The notes: generated by a model from the sequence alone, not told the origin. A stretch of 54,962 nt of DNA from Alphaproteobacteria bacterium (GCA_009694045.1 SHVY01000018.1:1-54962); one strand, 5' to 3'. Counted from the first letter of the stretch, positions 43,737-53,059 are shown. A program made the numbers and translations.

Positions 43737-45322
43737 CGCCAGACCCCGTCCACCCGGTCGAAGCTGTCGGCGCGCAGGTCGGCCGATTCGGCGACCAGCT
43801 TCTTCTTCTCGACGCGGTCGGATTCGGTCTTGGGGAAGGTCGCCCGATAGGCGATGAAGCGCGGCACCTTGAAGGGCGCGAGCAGCCGCCGGCAGTGATC
43901 GAGGACCACCTCGGGGGTGACCTCGGATTTCGTCAGGCCGTCCTTGAGTTGCAGGTAGGCCTTGACCTCCTCGCCGACGATCGCATCGGGCACGGGCACG
44001 ACCGCGACCTCGGCGAGCCCGGGCAGTCCGCGCAGGACTTCCTCCACCTCGCGCACGGCGATGTTCTCGGCGTTGCGCCGGATCATGTCCTTGAGCCGGC
44101 CGACGATGGTGAGATAGCCCCGGTCGTCCATGCGGAACAGGTCGCCGGTGCGCATCCAGCCGTCGCGGAACGTTTCGACGTTCGCGTCCGGGCGGTTGTA
44201 GTAGCCGAGCATCATCCCCGGTCCCTTCAGCCACAACTCGCCCTGCTCGCCCGTCGCGACGGGCCGGCCGGCGGGATCGAGGATCGCCGCCCGCCGGTAG
44301 GGAGCCGGCCAGCCGCATGAGCCGGAGCCCACCATGTCGGCGGCTTCGAACGGCATCATGGTGCCCGCCCCGCATTCGCTCATCCCGAACGATTCGCGGG
44401 CGATGCAGCCGAAGCGGGCCTCCAGCGGTGCGTGCAGGGATCGGGTCAGGCCGAAGATATGCACGAACTTCAACCCGCAGCCGCGGTCCAGCGGCGTCTC
44501 CGGCTGCCTCATCCCGGCTTCGAAGAAGTAGCAGTACTCCAGGCCGTGTTCCCGCACCCAGGGGCCGAAGCGGCTTAGGCTCGGTCGGTCGACGATGTAG
44601 ATCGCGGCGCCGGTATAGAGCGCCAGCATCAGAAAAATCGGACCGTCGAGGTAGAACAGGTTCTGGTTGTAGAGCGCCCGGTGCAGGCGGAATCCCAGGA
44701 TTTGTGCCTTGACCCAGCCGATCGTCAGCCAGTAGCGCTGAGTGAGCATGCATCCCTTGGGGAAACCGGTCGTGCCCGAGGTGTACTGGATGTTGACGAC
44801 GTCATCGGTGTCGACCGGCTCGGTCGGCGCGAACGTGTCGGCGGCCGTAAGGGCCTCGAATTCGCCGCCGAGCATCAGCACCCGATCGGGTCCCAGGCTC
44901 TTGTCGGGAATGTCCTCGTAGACGCCGCGCAAGGCCGCGCCGACGATCAGCAGGACCGCCCTGGAATCGCGCAGGACGTAGTCGAGTTCCCGCGCCGTAT
45001 AGCGGGAATTGACGAGGACCACGGCGGCCCCGAGCTTGGCGAGGCCGAGCCAGATCGCCGGCATCGCCGGCCCGTTCGGGGCCATGAGGGCGACGTGGTC
45101 GCCCCGCCCCACCCCCTTCGCCCGCAAGATGTTGGCCGCTCGGTTCGCCGCCCGCGCCAGCCCCGCGAAGGTCACGGTCACGCCCGCCTCGAAGAACACG
45201 TAGGCGGGCCGGTCGCCGTAGGCCGCCGCCGCGTCGTCCACCAGCGTCCCCATGCTGGGGGCGAGCGGCACCGTCTCGATCCGACGACAGCGGGCGTCCC
45301 AAGTTGCCCGGTCGATCGGCAC
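43733..45322 (-). CDS. AMP-forming acyl-CoA synthetase/ligase (ANL superfamily)
   Basis: 529 aa. It activates a carboxylic acid as acyl-AMP, probably then as CoA thioester. Core motifs: A3 loop YTSGTTGFPKG, A5 FGMSECGAG, A7 WMRTGDLF, A8 hinge GRLKDMIRRNAENIAVREVE and the A10-type lysines RVEKKKLVAE. The closest overall pattern is the CaiC/ATP-dependent acyl-CoA ligase group (carnitine or betaine-type acids). The GTG at 45322 lies 2 bases after the stop of the diiron oxidase gene, so the two proteins are made together and may share a substrate. No carrier protein is adjacent. Confidence 0.87.
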   Translation of the reverse strand: MPIDRATWDARCRRIETVPLAPSMGTLVDDAAAAYGDRPAYVFFEAGVTVTFAGLARAANRAANILRAKGVGRGDHVALMAPNGPAMPAIWLGLAKLGAAVVLVNSRYTARELDYVLRDSRAVLLIVGAALRGVYEDIPDKSLGPDRVLMLGGEFEALTAADTFAPTEPVDTDDVVNIQYTSGTTGFPKGCMLTQRYWLTIGWVKAQILGFRLHRALYNQNLFYLDGPIFLMLALYTGAAIYIVDRPSLSRFGPWVREHGLEYCYFFEAGMRQPETPLDRGCGLKFVHIFGLTRSLHAPLEARFGCIARESFGMSECGAGTMMPFEAADMVGSGSCGWPAPYRRAAILDPAGRPVATGEQGELWLKGPGMMLGYYNRPDANVETFRDGWMRTGDLFRMDDRGYLTIVGRLKDMIRRNAENIAVREVEEVLRGLPGLAEVAVVPVPDAIVGEEVKAYLQLKDGLTKSEVTPEVVLDHCRRLLAPFKVPRFIAYRATFPKTESDRVEKKKLVAESADLRADSFDRVDGVWR

Positions 45323-45324
45323 GC

Positions 45325-46032
45325 CTACACCGGCAGGCGCAGCCAGGAGGCGGTCTTGCCCTCGCCCCGCTCGTAGATCGCCGTGTACATGTTCCACCAC
45401 ATGTTGCGGCCCTCGAGGGCGGCGCGGCGGACGCTCGCCCTCGCCTCGGCGGACTTCGCGTTCGCGGCGGCGAAAGTCCAGCCGGTCTCGGCATGCTCCT
45501 CGTCGGCGCCGACGTGGACCGAGAAGTACAGCGCCTGGCGGTCGTCGTAGCCGTAGTGCGCCTGCAACCCTTGCGTCACCTTGGCGCAGAACTTCGGGAA
45601 CGGATCCTCGGCCCCCAGCGCCACGAAACACAGGGCCTCCAGCCACTTCCCCCGCGCCGCGTAGGCCGAGACCGTGTCGGGATAGACCTTGGTCTCCGCC
45701 ATCATCGGTCGATTGTCGACGTCCTCGCGGCTGAAGCCGGCGGCCGCGCCGGCGTCCACCGCCAGCTCCCAGTGACTCGGCACCTTCCGGGTACCGTGCA
45801 GTTCGCCGAAGATGTTGCCCGCCAGCTCGCGCTTCAGGTCGCGCGGCACCTGCGGAATGATCAGCCCGAGGGAGCCGATGCCCTCCACCACGCAAAATTT
45901 GAGCTGCGCGCACAACTCGGCGATGGTGTCCCGTTTCAGCTTGCCCGCCGCGAGATCATTGGTGATCGGATGATCGGCCACGGAGTGGACAAGGATTTCG
46001 CTGCGCAGGTCCTGCCAGAAGGTGTCGGCCAT
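45325..46032 (-). CDS. Heme-oxygenase-fold diiron oxidase-like protein (TenA/PqqC superfamily)
   Basis: 235 aa, all helical. A likely diiron ligand set is visible: Glu50 (FCVVEGIGS), Glu77 (GNIFGELHG), His87 (VPSHWEL), Glu132 or Glu142 (LEALCFVALGAED), and His173, Asp177, His180 in SVHVGADEEHAETG. This HxxxDxxH pattern marks the iron-containing HDO group (relatives of CADD, UndA, BesC, SznF) rather than TenA thiaminase. HDOs cleave or N-oxygenate amino-acid and fatty-acid substrates. It is coupled to the ligase gene behind it and follows a PhyH oxygenase gene. The substrate is unknown. Confidence 0.82.
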   Translation of the reverse strand: MADTFWQDLRSEILVHSVADHPITNDLAAGKLKRDTIAELCAQLKFCVVEGIGSLGLIIPQVPRDLKRELAGNIFGELHGTRKVPSHWELAVDAGAAAGFSREDVDNRPMMAETKVYPDTVSAYAARGKWLEALCFVALGAEDPFPKFCAKVTQGLQAHYGYDDRQALYFSVHVGADEEHAETGWTFAAANAKSAEARASVRRAALEGRNMWWNMYTAIYERGEGKTASWLRLPV

Positions 46033-46094
46033 GGTTCAAGTCCTCCGAGGGTGGCGCCCATAGTGCACCAAGGAGAGAGCCGGCCGAAAGCCCC

Positions 46095-47036
46095 TCAGTT
46101 TGTCGGCGCGCGGGTCATGGCCGCGACCGTGCGGCCGGCGCGGGCGGGTGTGGGCACGGCCCGGACTTCGCCCCAGCGCAGCCACTGGACATTAGCGGCG
46201 GCGGCCGAGACTTCGGAGCTGGAGCGGTCGGGAATCCCGGTCGGGCTGTCCTCGAGCAGCCGGTGCGGATCGCCGCCGTGGACGAAGCCGAGGTAGGGGC
46301 CGCCGAAGTCGTAGCCGATCAGCCGTTGCAGCCGCTCCGGATAGGCGCGCGCCACCTCGGGCGGGTTGGCCAGGTACTGGTTCTCCTCCTGCCGCAGCCA
46401 GCCTAGGCTGTATTGCAGGGCCATGCCGGTGCGATCCACGTTCGAGCGGTTCGGGCCGCCGCCGTGCAGGAGACCGCTGGTGTAGACCAGCACCGAGCCC
46501 GCCGGCATGGCGGCGGCCACGATCTCGTCGGCGAACGGTTGGCGGTCGTGCTCCCACAGATGGCTGCCGGGGACCACGTGTGTTCCGCCATTTTCGGCGG
46601 TGAAATCGGAGAGCGCCCACATCGCCGGCATCAGCGTCGGCGGGCAGGGATGCAGGAAGGGATAGAGGATGCCGTCGCGGTGCAGGCTCTGCGCCCCCGC
46701 CCCCGGCATCAGGTGCATGATCCCGGAGTAGTTGAGCTGGTAGCGGGCGCAGTGCGGCAGCAGCACCCGATCGGCGAGGGCCAGCAGCGTCGGATGGGTG
46801 GCCAGCTCCCGCGCGGCCAACGAGCGGCGGAACATCGCCCCGACCCGCTTGGTGCGGAGCCCGAGGAACGGCGAATGACCGACGGGCGCCGATTCGATAT
46901 GCGGCGCAAGCTCGCCCCTGGCCCGCTCCGCCAGATCGACCGCCAGCCGCTCGACGATCACATAACCGTTGCGCTCCAGCGCCCCTGCCAACTCGTCGGC
47001 GGACGCGGACGCGGGAAAGCGCTGAAGGTTGGACAT
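46095..47036 (-). CDS. Phytanoyl-CoA dioxygenase-family (PhyH) 2-oxoglutarate/Fe(II) oxygenase
   Basis: 313 aa. The facial triad is HxD in SLHRDGILYP (His119, Asp121) and the distal His191 in LLHGGGPNRS, with the 2-oxoglutarate Arg about residue 202 (VDRTGMALQYS). The fold segments NGGTHVVPGSHLWE and AGSVLVYTSG are typical. Members hydroxylate CoA esters, ectoine or amines. The ATG at 47036 has GGAGG at 6 bases. It precedes the diiron oxidase gene by 62 bases. Confidence 0.9.
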   Translation of the reverse strand: MSNLQRFPASASADELAGALERNGYVIVERLAVDLAERARGELAPHIESAPVGHSPFLGLRTKRVGAMFRRSLAARELATHPTLLALADRVLLPHCARYQLNYSGIMHLMPGAGAQSLHRDGILYPFLHPCPPTLMPAMWALSDFTAENGGTHVVPGSHLWEHDRQPFADEIVAAAMPAGSVLVYTSGLLHGGGPNRSNVDRTGMALQYSLGWLRQEENQYLANPPEVARAYPERLQRLIGYDFGGPYLGFVHGGDPHRLLEDSPTGIPDRSSSEVSAAAANVQWLRWGEVRAVPTPARAGRTVAAMTRAPTN

Positions 47037-47079
47037 GGAGGACCTCCGATACCGACGCGAGATTGGATATCCTACACAG

Positions 47080-47721
47080 TCAAATCGATCCCGCACTGCC
47101 GTGCAATTCCGACACATAGCCCGCGCGGAAGATGGCGACGATGGGGGCGGGGGTGAGGACATCGACGGGGGTGGTGGGATCGAGGGGGAGGGACTTGTCG
47201 TAGCCGGCGTGGGTCCAGCGGAGCAGGCGGTCGCCATGACGGACCCAGGCTTCGGCGGGACGATCGGGGAGGCAGAGGAAGGTGCCGGTGGGGAGGTCGC
47301 CGGCGCGGGAGCGGAAGGTGCGTTGGCGAGGAGGGCGGCCTTCGAGGCGGGCGGCGTGCAGGGCCTTGTCGATGGCGCCCGCGTGGACAGCGGCGATGCC
47401 GTGGACTTGGCGCCATAGGGCGACAAACCGGTTGTAGTCGGCGCGGCGGCAGAAGGCGCACGGGCGGTGGCCGGCGGCGAAAGCCACGGCCTCGTCGAGG
47501 AAGAACAGCTCGGTCCACGCGCCGGGCCGCGCAATGGGGCGCCGGTAGTCCTTGAACGTCAGCCGGCAGGCGATCCAGTGCGGGTGGGTCCAGCGGCGCG
47601 GGCCCATGGCTCCGTTCGCGTCGTGCAGAATGCCGCGGTTGCCTATCAGGGTGCCGCGGGCCGGGTCGGACTCGATAGTGTTGTAGGGCGTGACCCGGTT
47701 GCGCCGGGGCGACGGCGTCAA
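47080..47721 (-). CDS. Unrecognised conserved protein with an HRPCxxCRR motif
   Basis: 213 aa with no known domain. Notable stretches: RGTLIGNRGILHDANG near the N-terminus, ITC-like ACRLTFKD, TELFFLDEAVAFAAGHRPCAFCRRADYNRFVALW in the middle (a CxxC pair in a basic context, possible metal site), and LRWTHAGYDKSLPLDPTTPVDVLTPAPIVAIFRAGY at the end. The likely start is TTG 47721, which overlaps the TGA of the upstream PLP enzyme gene and has AAGGTG before it; no ATG or GTG fits. It is coupled to that enzyme, so a related metabolic role is possible. Confidence 0.65.
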   Translation of the reverse strand: MTPSPRRNRVTPYNTIESDPARGTLIGNRGILHDANGAMGPRRWTHPHWIACRLTFKDYRRPIARPGAWTELFFLDEAVAFAAGHRPCAFCRRADYNRFVALWRQVHGIAAVHAGAIDKALHAARLEGRPPRQRTFRSRAGDLPTGTFLCLPDRPAEAWVRHGDRLLRWTHAGYDKSLPLDPTTPVDVLTPAPIVAIFRAGYVSELHGSAGSI

Positions 47722-48872
47722 TGCACCTTGCCGCGCGCCGCCACGCGCCAGGTCGTCGGGCTTTCGCCGGGGGCGGCGACGACGAACGCATCGGCCAGGT
47801 TGGCCACGGGGCAGGAATGGTTGGGCACGATACGCACCCGCGCGCCCACGGGCAGGCGGTGGCCGCCGTGGGCGATCCAGCCGTGCTCCTCGGACAGCTT
47901 GGCGACGGGGAGGCCGTCCTCGAGGCTGAGCGTCGGCCCGTCCGGGAAGGCGAGGCCGTAGGCCGTGCCGCCGCCGCCGTGGGGCCGGAAATCCGAGCTC
48001 AGCACCTTGGACCCGGAATCGACGATCAAGTACTGGTCGTTGGCGCTGACGACCGTGGCCAGGACGGTCAGCGCCACCTGGTCGAGGGTCGCGAGGCCGA
48101 GCTGCACCGGCGTCAGATCGAGGAACACGTAGTTGCCGGGGCGCATCTCGGTCACGCCCTCGTAGGCGTCGGAGGCGAGGGCCGTGGGCGTCGATCCCAC
48201 CGAGATCTCCGGTACGGCGATGCCGGCGTCCACGATCCGGCGCCGGGCTCGGTCCATGGTCGCGTTCTCCTCCCGCGCCACCTGACGCACGCCGGCGGCG
48301 TTGCCGCCGCCGTAGGCGTGGCCCGCGTGCGCGAGCAGACCGGCGAACACCAGGCCAGGCGCGCGGGCGATGGCCTGGGCCAGGGTCACCAGCGCAGGAT
48401 CGTTCTCCTGGACGCCGCAGCGGTGCAAACCCACGTCGACCTTGACGAAGACCGGGATCGTTCGCGCCGCGCGCTTGGCCGCGCCGACCAGGGTTTCCAC
48501 GCCCGCCGCGCTGTCGGCGATGAACCGGAGCGAGGTTCCGTGTTCCGCCGCCACGGCGATCAGCCGGTCCACCTTGGCGCCCAGCACCTGCGGGTACGCC
48601 ACCGTGATCGAGGGCACACCGGCGGCGGCGAACACCGCGGCCTCCTCGGTCTTGGAACAGGTCAGACCGACCGCACCGGCGCCGAGCTGGGCAGCGGCGA
48701 TTTCCAGGCACTTGTGCGTCTTGATATGCGGCCGCAGGGTCACGCCATGGTGCGCGGCCCGCGCCTGCATGGCGTCGATGTTGGCTTGCAGCCGCGGCTT
48801 GTCGATCACCACGGCCGGGGTCTCGACGCTCTCGTCCACGGCAGCGAGCGGCAGGTTCGAGCCCTGGTCCAT
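47718..48872 (-). CDS. D-threonine aldolase/D-serine dehydratase-like PLP enzyme (fold type III, DSD1 family)
   Basis: 384 aa with an alanine-racemase-like N-terminal barrel. The PLP lysine is Lys51 in LRPHIKTHK. The C-terminal metal site is His352 and Cys354 in VPNHSCPVANL, as in zinc- or manganese-dependent D-serine dehydratases and D-threonine aldolases. FVKVDVGLHRCG is a conserved barrel segment. It acts on a D-beta-hydroxy-amino acid; the exact substrate is open. It begins 2 bases before the stop of the FAD oxidase gene, in one operon. Confidence 0.9.
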   Translation of the reverse strand: MDQGSNLPLAAVDESVETPAVVIDKPRLQANIDAMQARAAHHGVTLRPHIKTHKCLEIAAAQLGAGAVGLTCSKTEEAAVFAAAGVPSITVAYPQVLGAKVDRLIAVAAEHGTSLRFIADSAAGVETLVGAAKRAARTIPVFVKVDVGLHRCGVQENDPALVTLAQAIARAPGLVFAGLLAHAGHAYGGGNAAGVRQVAREENATMDRARRRIVDAGIAVPEISVGSTPTALASDAYEGVTEMRPGNYVFLDLTPVQLGLATLDQVALTVLATVVSANDQYLIVDSGSKVLSSDFRPHGGGGTAYGLAFPDGPTLSLEDGLPVAKLSEEHGWIAHGGHRLPVGARVRIVPNHSCPVANLADAFVVAAPGESPTTWRVAARGKVH

Positions 48873-48873
48873 A

Positions 48874-50010
48874 TCAGTGCCCCGCCGCGATCATGGTTCG
48901 CCCCGGCGCGATGTCGGCCGCCTTCAGTCCCGTGGCCGCGATATCCGCCGGCAGGTCCTCGCCGAGGGCGAAGGCGGCGGCGATCCGGCCCAGCGACGGC
49001 GAGGTCTGGATGCCGTAGCCGCCCTGGCCCGCTACCCAGATGAAGCTGGGCGCCGCGGGATCGGGGCCGACGACCGGGGTCTTGTCCTTGAAGAAGCTGC
49101 GCAGCCCGGCCCACTTCCGCACCAGCCGGTTGATCTTGAGTGTGGAGGCCGCCTCGATCCGCTCGACCGCCATGGCCACGTCGATGTCCTCGGGCTGGGC
49201 GTCGCAGGGCGGCGAGGGGGTCTCGTCAGCCAGGCTGCCGAGGAAGCGGCCGGCGTCGGGCTTGAAATAGAACTGCTCGTCCACGTCGTAGCACAGCGGC
49301 AGGGGGCCGACGTCGACCCCGGCCGGAGGATCGAAGGTGAAGGCCGTCCGCCGCTTCGGCACCAGGCCGAGGGGCTTGATGCCGGCAAGCTTGGCGATTT
49401 CGTCGCACCAGGCGCCGGCGGCGTTGACGATCGCCTTGGCGGTGAAATCCCCCCCCTTGCTCCTGACCGCCCAAGCACCGTTCTTGCGTTCGATCCCCCG
49501 CACCTCGGCGTCGCACACGACTTGGCCACCGTGGGTCTTGAAGGTGCGCAGGAATCCCTGGTGCACGGCGCTCACGTCCAAGTCGGCGGCGTCGGGCTCG
49601 ATCATGCCGCCGCCGACGTAGTCCGCCCGCAGCACGGGTGCCAGCGCCAGCATCTCCTTGGGCTCGAGCCGGCGTACCTTGCCGCCGGTTGCCTTGGCCG
49701 ATTTCTCGTGCCCGTCTAACGTCGCGAGCTGATCGGCGCGGGCGACGAACAGCACGCTCCGGGGCCTGAGCAGCGGGAACTCGGTGAACCCGGCTGGCGG
49801 GTTGCGCATGAACGCGGCGCTCGCCATGGTCAGGCGGCGGATCGGCTCGGGGCCGTAGGTCTCGGTGAACATCGCCGCCGAGCGGCCGGTGGAGTGGTAG
49901 CCGGGCGCGTCCTCGCGCTCGAGGATCACCACCTTGCCGCGGCGGGCGAGCTCGGACCCGGCGGACGCGCCGGCGATGCCGGCACCAATGACAAGAAAAT
50001 CGCAATCCAT
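48874..50010 (-). CDS. FAD-dependent amino acid/amine oxidoreductase (DAO family)
   Basis: About 378 aa starting at ATG 50010 (MDCDFLVIGAGIAGAS). The Rossmann GxGxxG lies at residues 9-14, followed by STGRSAAMFTETYG (flavin loop) and the C-terminal FAD segment GPDPAAPSFIWVAGQGGYGIQTSPSLGRIAAAFA. It resembles DadA-like D-amino-acid dehydrogenases and glycine/sarcosine oxidases. It is transcribed with the D-threonine aldolase-like gene and opposite to the DMGDH-like gene, with a 59-base divergent gap. Confidence 0.87.
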   Translation of the reverse strand: MDCDFLVIGAGIAGASAGSELARRGKVVILEREDAPGYHSTGRSAAMFTETYGPEPIRRLTMASAAFMRNPPAGFTEFPLLRPRSVLFVARADQLATLDGHEKSAKATGGKVRRLEPKEMLALAPVLRADYVGGGMIEPDAADLDVSAVHQGFLRTFKTHGGQVVCDAEVRGIERKNGAWAVRSKGGDFTAKAIVNAAGAWCDEIAKLAGIKPLGLVPKRRTAFTFDPPAGVDVGPLPLCYDVDEQFYFKPDAGRFLGSLADETPSPPCDAQPEDIDVAMAVERIEAASTLKINRLVRKWAGLRSFFKDKTPVVGPDPAAPSFIWVAGQGGYGIQTSPSLGRIAAAFALGEDLPADIAATGLKAADIAPGRTMIAAGH

Positions 50011-50069
50011 GGCCAACCTATGCGTCGGGTTATGCCATCTTATAGGCGACCTTGAGGATCGGAGGAACT

Positions 50070-52511
50070 ATGACCCTGCCTGGCCAGGCCCGGGCCGTCG
50101 TCATCGGCGGCGGCATCATCGGCTGTTCGCTCGCCTACCACCTGACCAAGCTGGGGTGGAAGGACGTGGTGCTGCTGGAGCGCAAGCAACTCACCAGCGG
50201 CACCACCTGGCACGCGGCGGGCCTGGTGCGGGCGATGCTCTATTCCGCCAACCTGACCCGGCTTGCGCGTCATTCGATCGAGCTGTACGGCCGGCTGGAG
50301 GCGGAGACCGGCCAAGCCACGGGCTTCAAGCAGAACGGCAGCATCAGCCTGGCGTTGAACGCCGAGCGCTGGGACGAGCTCAGGCGCGGCGCCAGCATGG
50401 CCGGGGCCTTCGATGTGCCGGCGGAGCCGATTTCGGCCAAGGAGGCGCAAGCCCGTTGGCCGCTGCTGAACGTGGACGACGTGGTCGGCGCGATCTTCTT
50501 TCCCAAGGATGGCCAGACCAATCCCGCGGACACGACCCAGGCCCTCGCCAGGGGCGCCCGGATGCGCGGGGCGACGATCCTGGAAGGGGTCGCGGTCACG
50601 GGGATCACGGTCAGAGGCGGGCGGGTCAGGGGCGTCACGACGGATCGCGGCACCATCGAGAGCGACGTGGTCGTCAACTGCGCCGGGATGTGGGCGCGCG
50701 CGGTCGGGCGGATGGCGGGGGCCAACCTGCCGTTGCACGCCTGCGAGCACTTCTACGTGGTGACCGAGCCCGTGGAAGGCGCGCACGGGAAGCTGCCGGT
50801 GATGCGGGTGATGGACGAGTGCGCCTACTACAAGGAGGACGCCGGCAAGATCCTGCTGGGCGCCTTCGAGCCCAAGGCCAAGCCCTGGGGCATGGATGGG
50901 ATCCCGGACGATTTCGCCTTCACCGAGCTGCCCGAGGACTTCGACCACTTCCAGCCGATCCTGGAGGCGGCGATGCGCCGGGTGCCGGCCCTGCAAACGG
51001 TCGGCATCCGTAAATTCTTCAACGGGCCCGAAAGCTTCACGCCCGACCAACGCTATCTGCTGGGCGAGACGCCGGACGTGCGCGGGCTGTTCGTGGCCGC
51101 AGGGTTCAACTCGATCGGCATCCAGTCGGCCGGCGGGGCGGGCATGGCCTTGGCCGAATGGATCGTTGGCGGCGAGCCGCCGTTCGACCTGTGGGACGTC
51201 GATATCAGCCGGATGATGCCGCACCAGGGGCGAAAGACGTACCTGGTGGACCGGGTGTCCGAGGCGCTCGGCCTGCTCTACGCCATGCACTGGCCGTATC
51301 GGCAGTTCGAGACCGCGCGCGGCGTGCGCCGTTCGCCGTTCCACGAGCGACTCGCGGGCCTCGGCGCGGTCCATGGCGAGGTCGCCGGCTGGGAGCGGCC
51401 CAATTGGTACGCGGGCGCGGGCCAGAAACCGCGCTACCGCTACAGCTTCGGGCGGCAGAACTGGTTCGCGAACTGCGCGGCGGAATGCGCCGCGATCCGC
51501 GGTGCTGTCGGCCTGCTCGACCAGACCTCGTTCGCCAAGTTCCTGGTCCACGGGGCGGACGCCGAGGCCTGCCTGCAACGGGTCTCGGCCAACGACGTGG
51601 GGGTCGTTGGGCGCGCCGCGTACACCCAGTGGCTGAACGAACGGGGCGGCATCGTCGCCGACCTGACCGTGACGCGGCTCGACGAAACCCGGTTCCTGGT
51701 GGTCACGGCCGCCGCGACCGCGATCCACGACCTCACGTGGCTCAAGCGCAACCAGGCGGAAGGGGCGCGGGTGGCGATCGACGACGTGACTGGCTCCTAC
51801 GCGGTTCTGGGCGTCATGGGGCCGCGCAGCCGAGAGCTCTTGGGGCGCGTGACCGCTGCCGATCTCGGCAACACCGCGTTTCCGTTCGGCGCGATGCGGA
51901 CGATCGAGATCGGTGCTGCGCAAGTGATGGCGATCCGCATCTCCTACGTGGGCGAATTGGGCTGGGAGCTCTATATCCCCACCGAGTTCGCCGGCGGCGT
52001 GCTGGATGCCGTGCTGGACGCCGGTGCCGACCTGGGCGTGCGCCCCGTCGGCATGCACGCGATGGATGCGCTCCGGATCGAGAAGGCGTATCGCCACTGG
52101 GGCCACGACATCAGCCCGGACGACACGCCGCTCGAGGCGGGGTTGGGCTTCGCCTGCGCCTTCGGGAAGTCGGTACCATTCATCGGCCGAGACGCGCTGC
52201 TGCGCCAGAAGGAGGCGGGGGTGGCCAAGCGCATGGTCCAATTCGCGCTCGAGGACCCGGAGCCGCTGCTCTACCACAACGAGCCCATCCACCGGGATGG
52301 CGTGCGCGTGGGCCTCACCACCTCGGCCAACTACGGCCACACGCTGGGCCGCGCGATCGCCATGGGCTACGTGCGCAACGGCGGCGACCCCGTGACCCCG
52401 GACTGGGTAGGCGCCGGCCGCTACGAAATCGAAGTGGGCCTCCGCCGCTACCCCGCCCGCGCCAGTTTGACACCGATGCACGATCCGAAGTCGCTCCGCG
52501 TCAGGGCCTGA
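50070..52511 (+). CDS. Dimethylglycine/sarcosine dehydrogenase-like flavoprotein with GcvT domain
   Basis: An 813-aa two-domain enzyme. The N-terminal DAO/FAD part has VVIGGGIIGCSLAYHL and the covalent-FAD His48 in SGTTWHAAGLV. The C-terminal GcvT-like folate-binding part (residues about 440-810) has DLTVTRLDETRFLVVT, SYVGELGWELYIP and ALRIEKAYRHWGHD. This architecture oxidatively removes N-methyl groups (dimethylglycine, sarcosine) and hands the one-carbon unit to tetrahydrofolate. RBS is GGAGG. Together with Fhs and folate genes it supports one-carbon use of methylated glycines. The exact N-methyl substrate is not determined. Confidence 0.9.
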   Translation: MTLPGQARAVVIGGGIIGCSLAYHLTKLGWKDVVLLERKQLTSGTTWHAAGLVRAMLYSANLTRLARHSIELYGRLEAETGQATGFKQNGSISLALNAERWDELRRGASMAGAFDVPAEPISAKEAQARWPLLNVDDVVGAIFFPKDGQTNPADTTQALARGARMRGATILEGVAVTGITVRGGRVRGVTTDRGTIESDVVVNCAGMWARAVGRMAGANLPLHACEHFYVVTEPVEGAHGKLPVMRVMDECAYYKEDAGKILLGAFEPKAKPWGMDGIPDDFAFTELPEDFDHFQPILEAAMRRVPALQTVGIRKFFNGPESFTPDQRYLLGETPDVRGLFVAAGFNSIGIQSAGGAGMALAEWIVGGEPPFDLWDVDISRMMPHQGRKTYLVDRVSEALGLLYAMHWPYRQFETARGVRRSPFHERLAGLGAVHGEVAGWERPNWYAGAGQKPRYRYSFGRQNWFANCAAECAAIRGAVGLLDQTSFAKFLVHGADAEACLQRVSANDVGVVGRAAYTQWLNERGGIVADLTVTRLDETRFLVVTAAATAIHDLTWLKRNQAEGARVAIDDVTGSYAVLGVMGPRSRELLGRVTAADLGNTAFPFGAMRTIEIGAAQVMAIRISYVGELGWELYIPTEFAGGVLDAVLDAGADLGVRPVGMHAMDALRIEKAYRHWGHDISPDDTPLEAGLGFACAFGKSVPFIGRDALLRQKEAGVAKRMVQFALEDPEPLLYHNEPIHRDGVRVGLTTSANYGHTLGRAIAMGYVRNGGDPVTPDWVGAGRYEIEVGLRRYPARASLTPMHDPKSLRVRA

Positions 52512-52706
52512 GCGGTGCTCCGTCCCATTCCTCCCCCCTCCGCCATCCTACCGTATTGGCACGTCTACCCATGTCTGCCGCCATCCTCTGAAACCAAGTC
52601 CTACAGCCACTCTCCCGCCACGGCCGTCTGGACACGTCCAGGGACGGGTGCTAGTATCCGCCTCGAGGTTGTGTACAGAGTTGCGGACAGGGGAGGCGGG
52701 TAGAGT

Positions 52707-52961
52707 ATGGCGGACACAATTTCACGGACGGGAAAATTGACGGCTTTGGGCGTCGCGAGGGCGTCGGCGCCAGGCATGTATGGCGACGGTGGCGGGCCAG
52801 CGAGAAGCTGCTGAAAAACCGTCCTGCCGGCGATGCTGGCCGAGCTTGAGCGCCGGGACGCCGACGGCGACTTGACGGCGCGTGCTTTTCTCGGCAAGCC
52901 CAAGGATCGCGTCAAGAGGATCACGGGACGCGTCTACCGCTACCGGCCGCCCGACAACTAA
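52707..52961 (+). pseudogene. Remnant of a tyrosine integrase N-terminus, with internal TGA
   Basis: The frame starts MADTISRTGKLTALGVARA, then SAPGMYGDGGG, which matches the start of phage-type integrases with an Arm DNA-binding domain (KLTxxxVxxxxxPGxxxDGGGLYL). It then breaks off into unrelated sequence, reaches TGA at 52812-52814, and continues in frame to TAA at 52961 (MLAELERRDADGDLTARAFL). The catalytic domain is absent. In the rest of 52512-53059 no other gene is seen. Confidence 0.55.
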
Positions 52962-53059
52962 TTTTCTCGGGTGCCGGGCACTTGAGAATTGACGCGCCCA
53001 AAAGATGGCCGTGTAGGAGTATCTGGATAAGCATCCGAAGCTTACCGAGGTGCCTTCAC

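Noticed and set aside
45325..46032. Thiaminase II (TenA).
   Set aside because: The HxxxDxxH diiron pattern and the lack of the TenA catalytic Cys context favour the iron-dependent HDO group.
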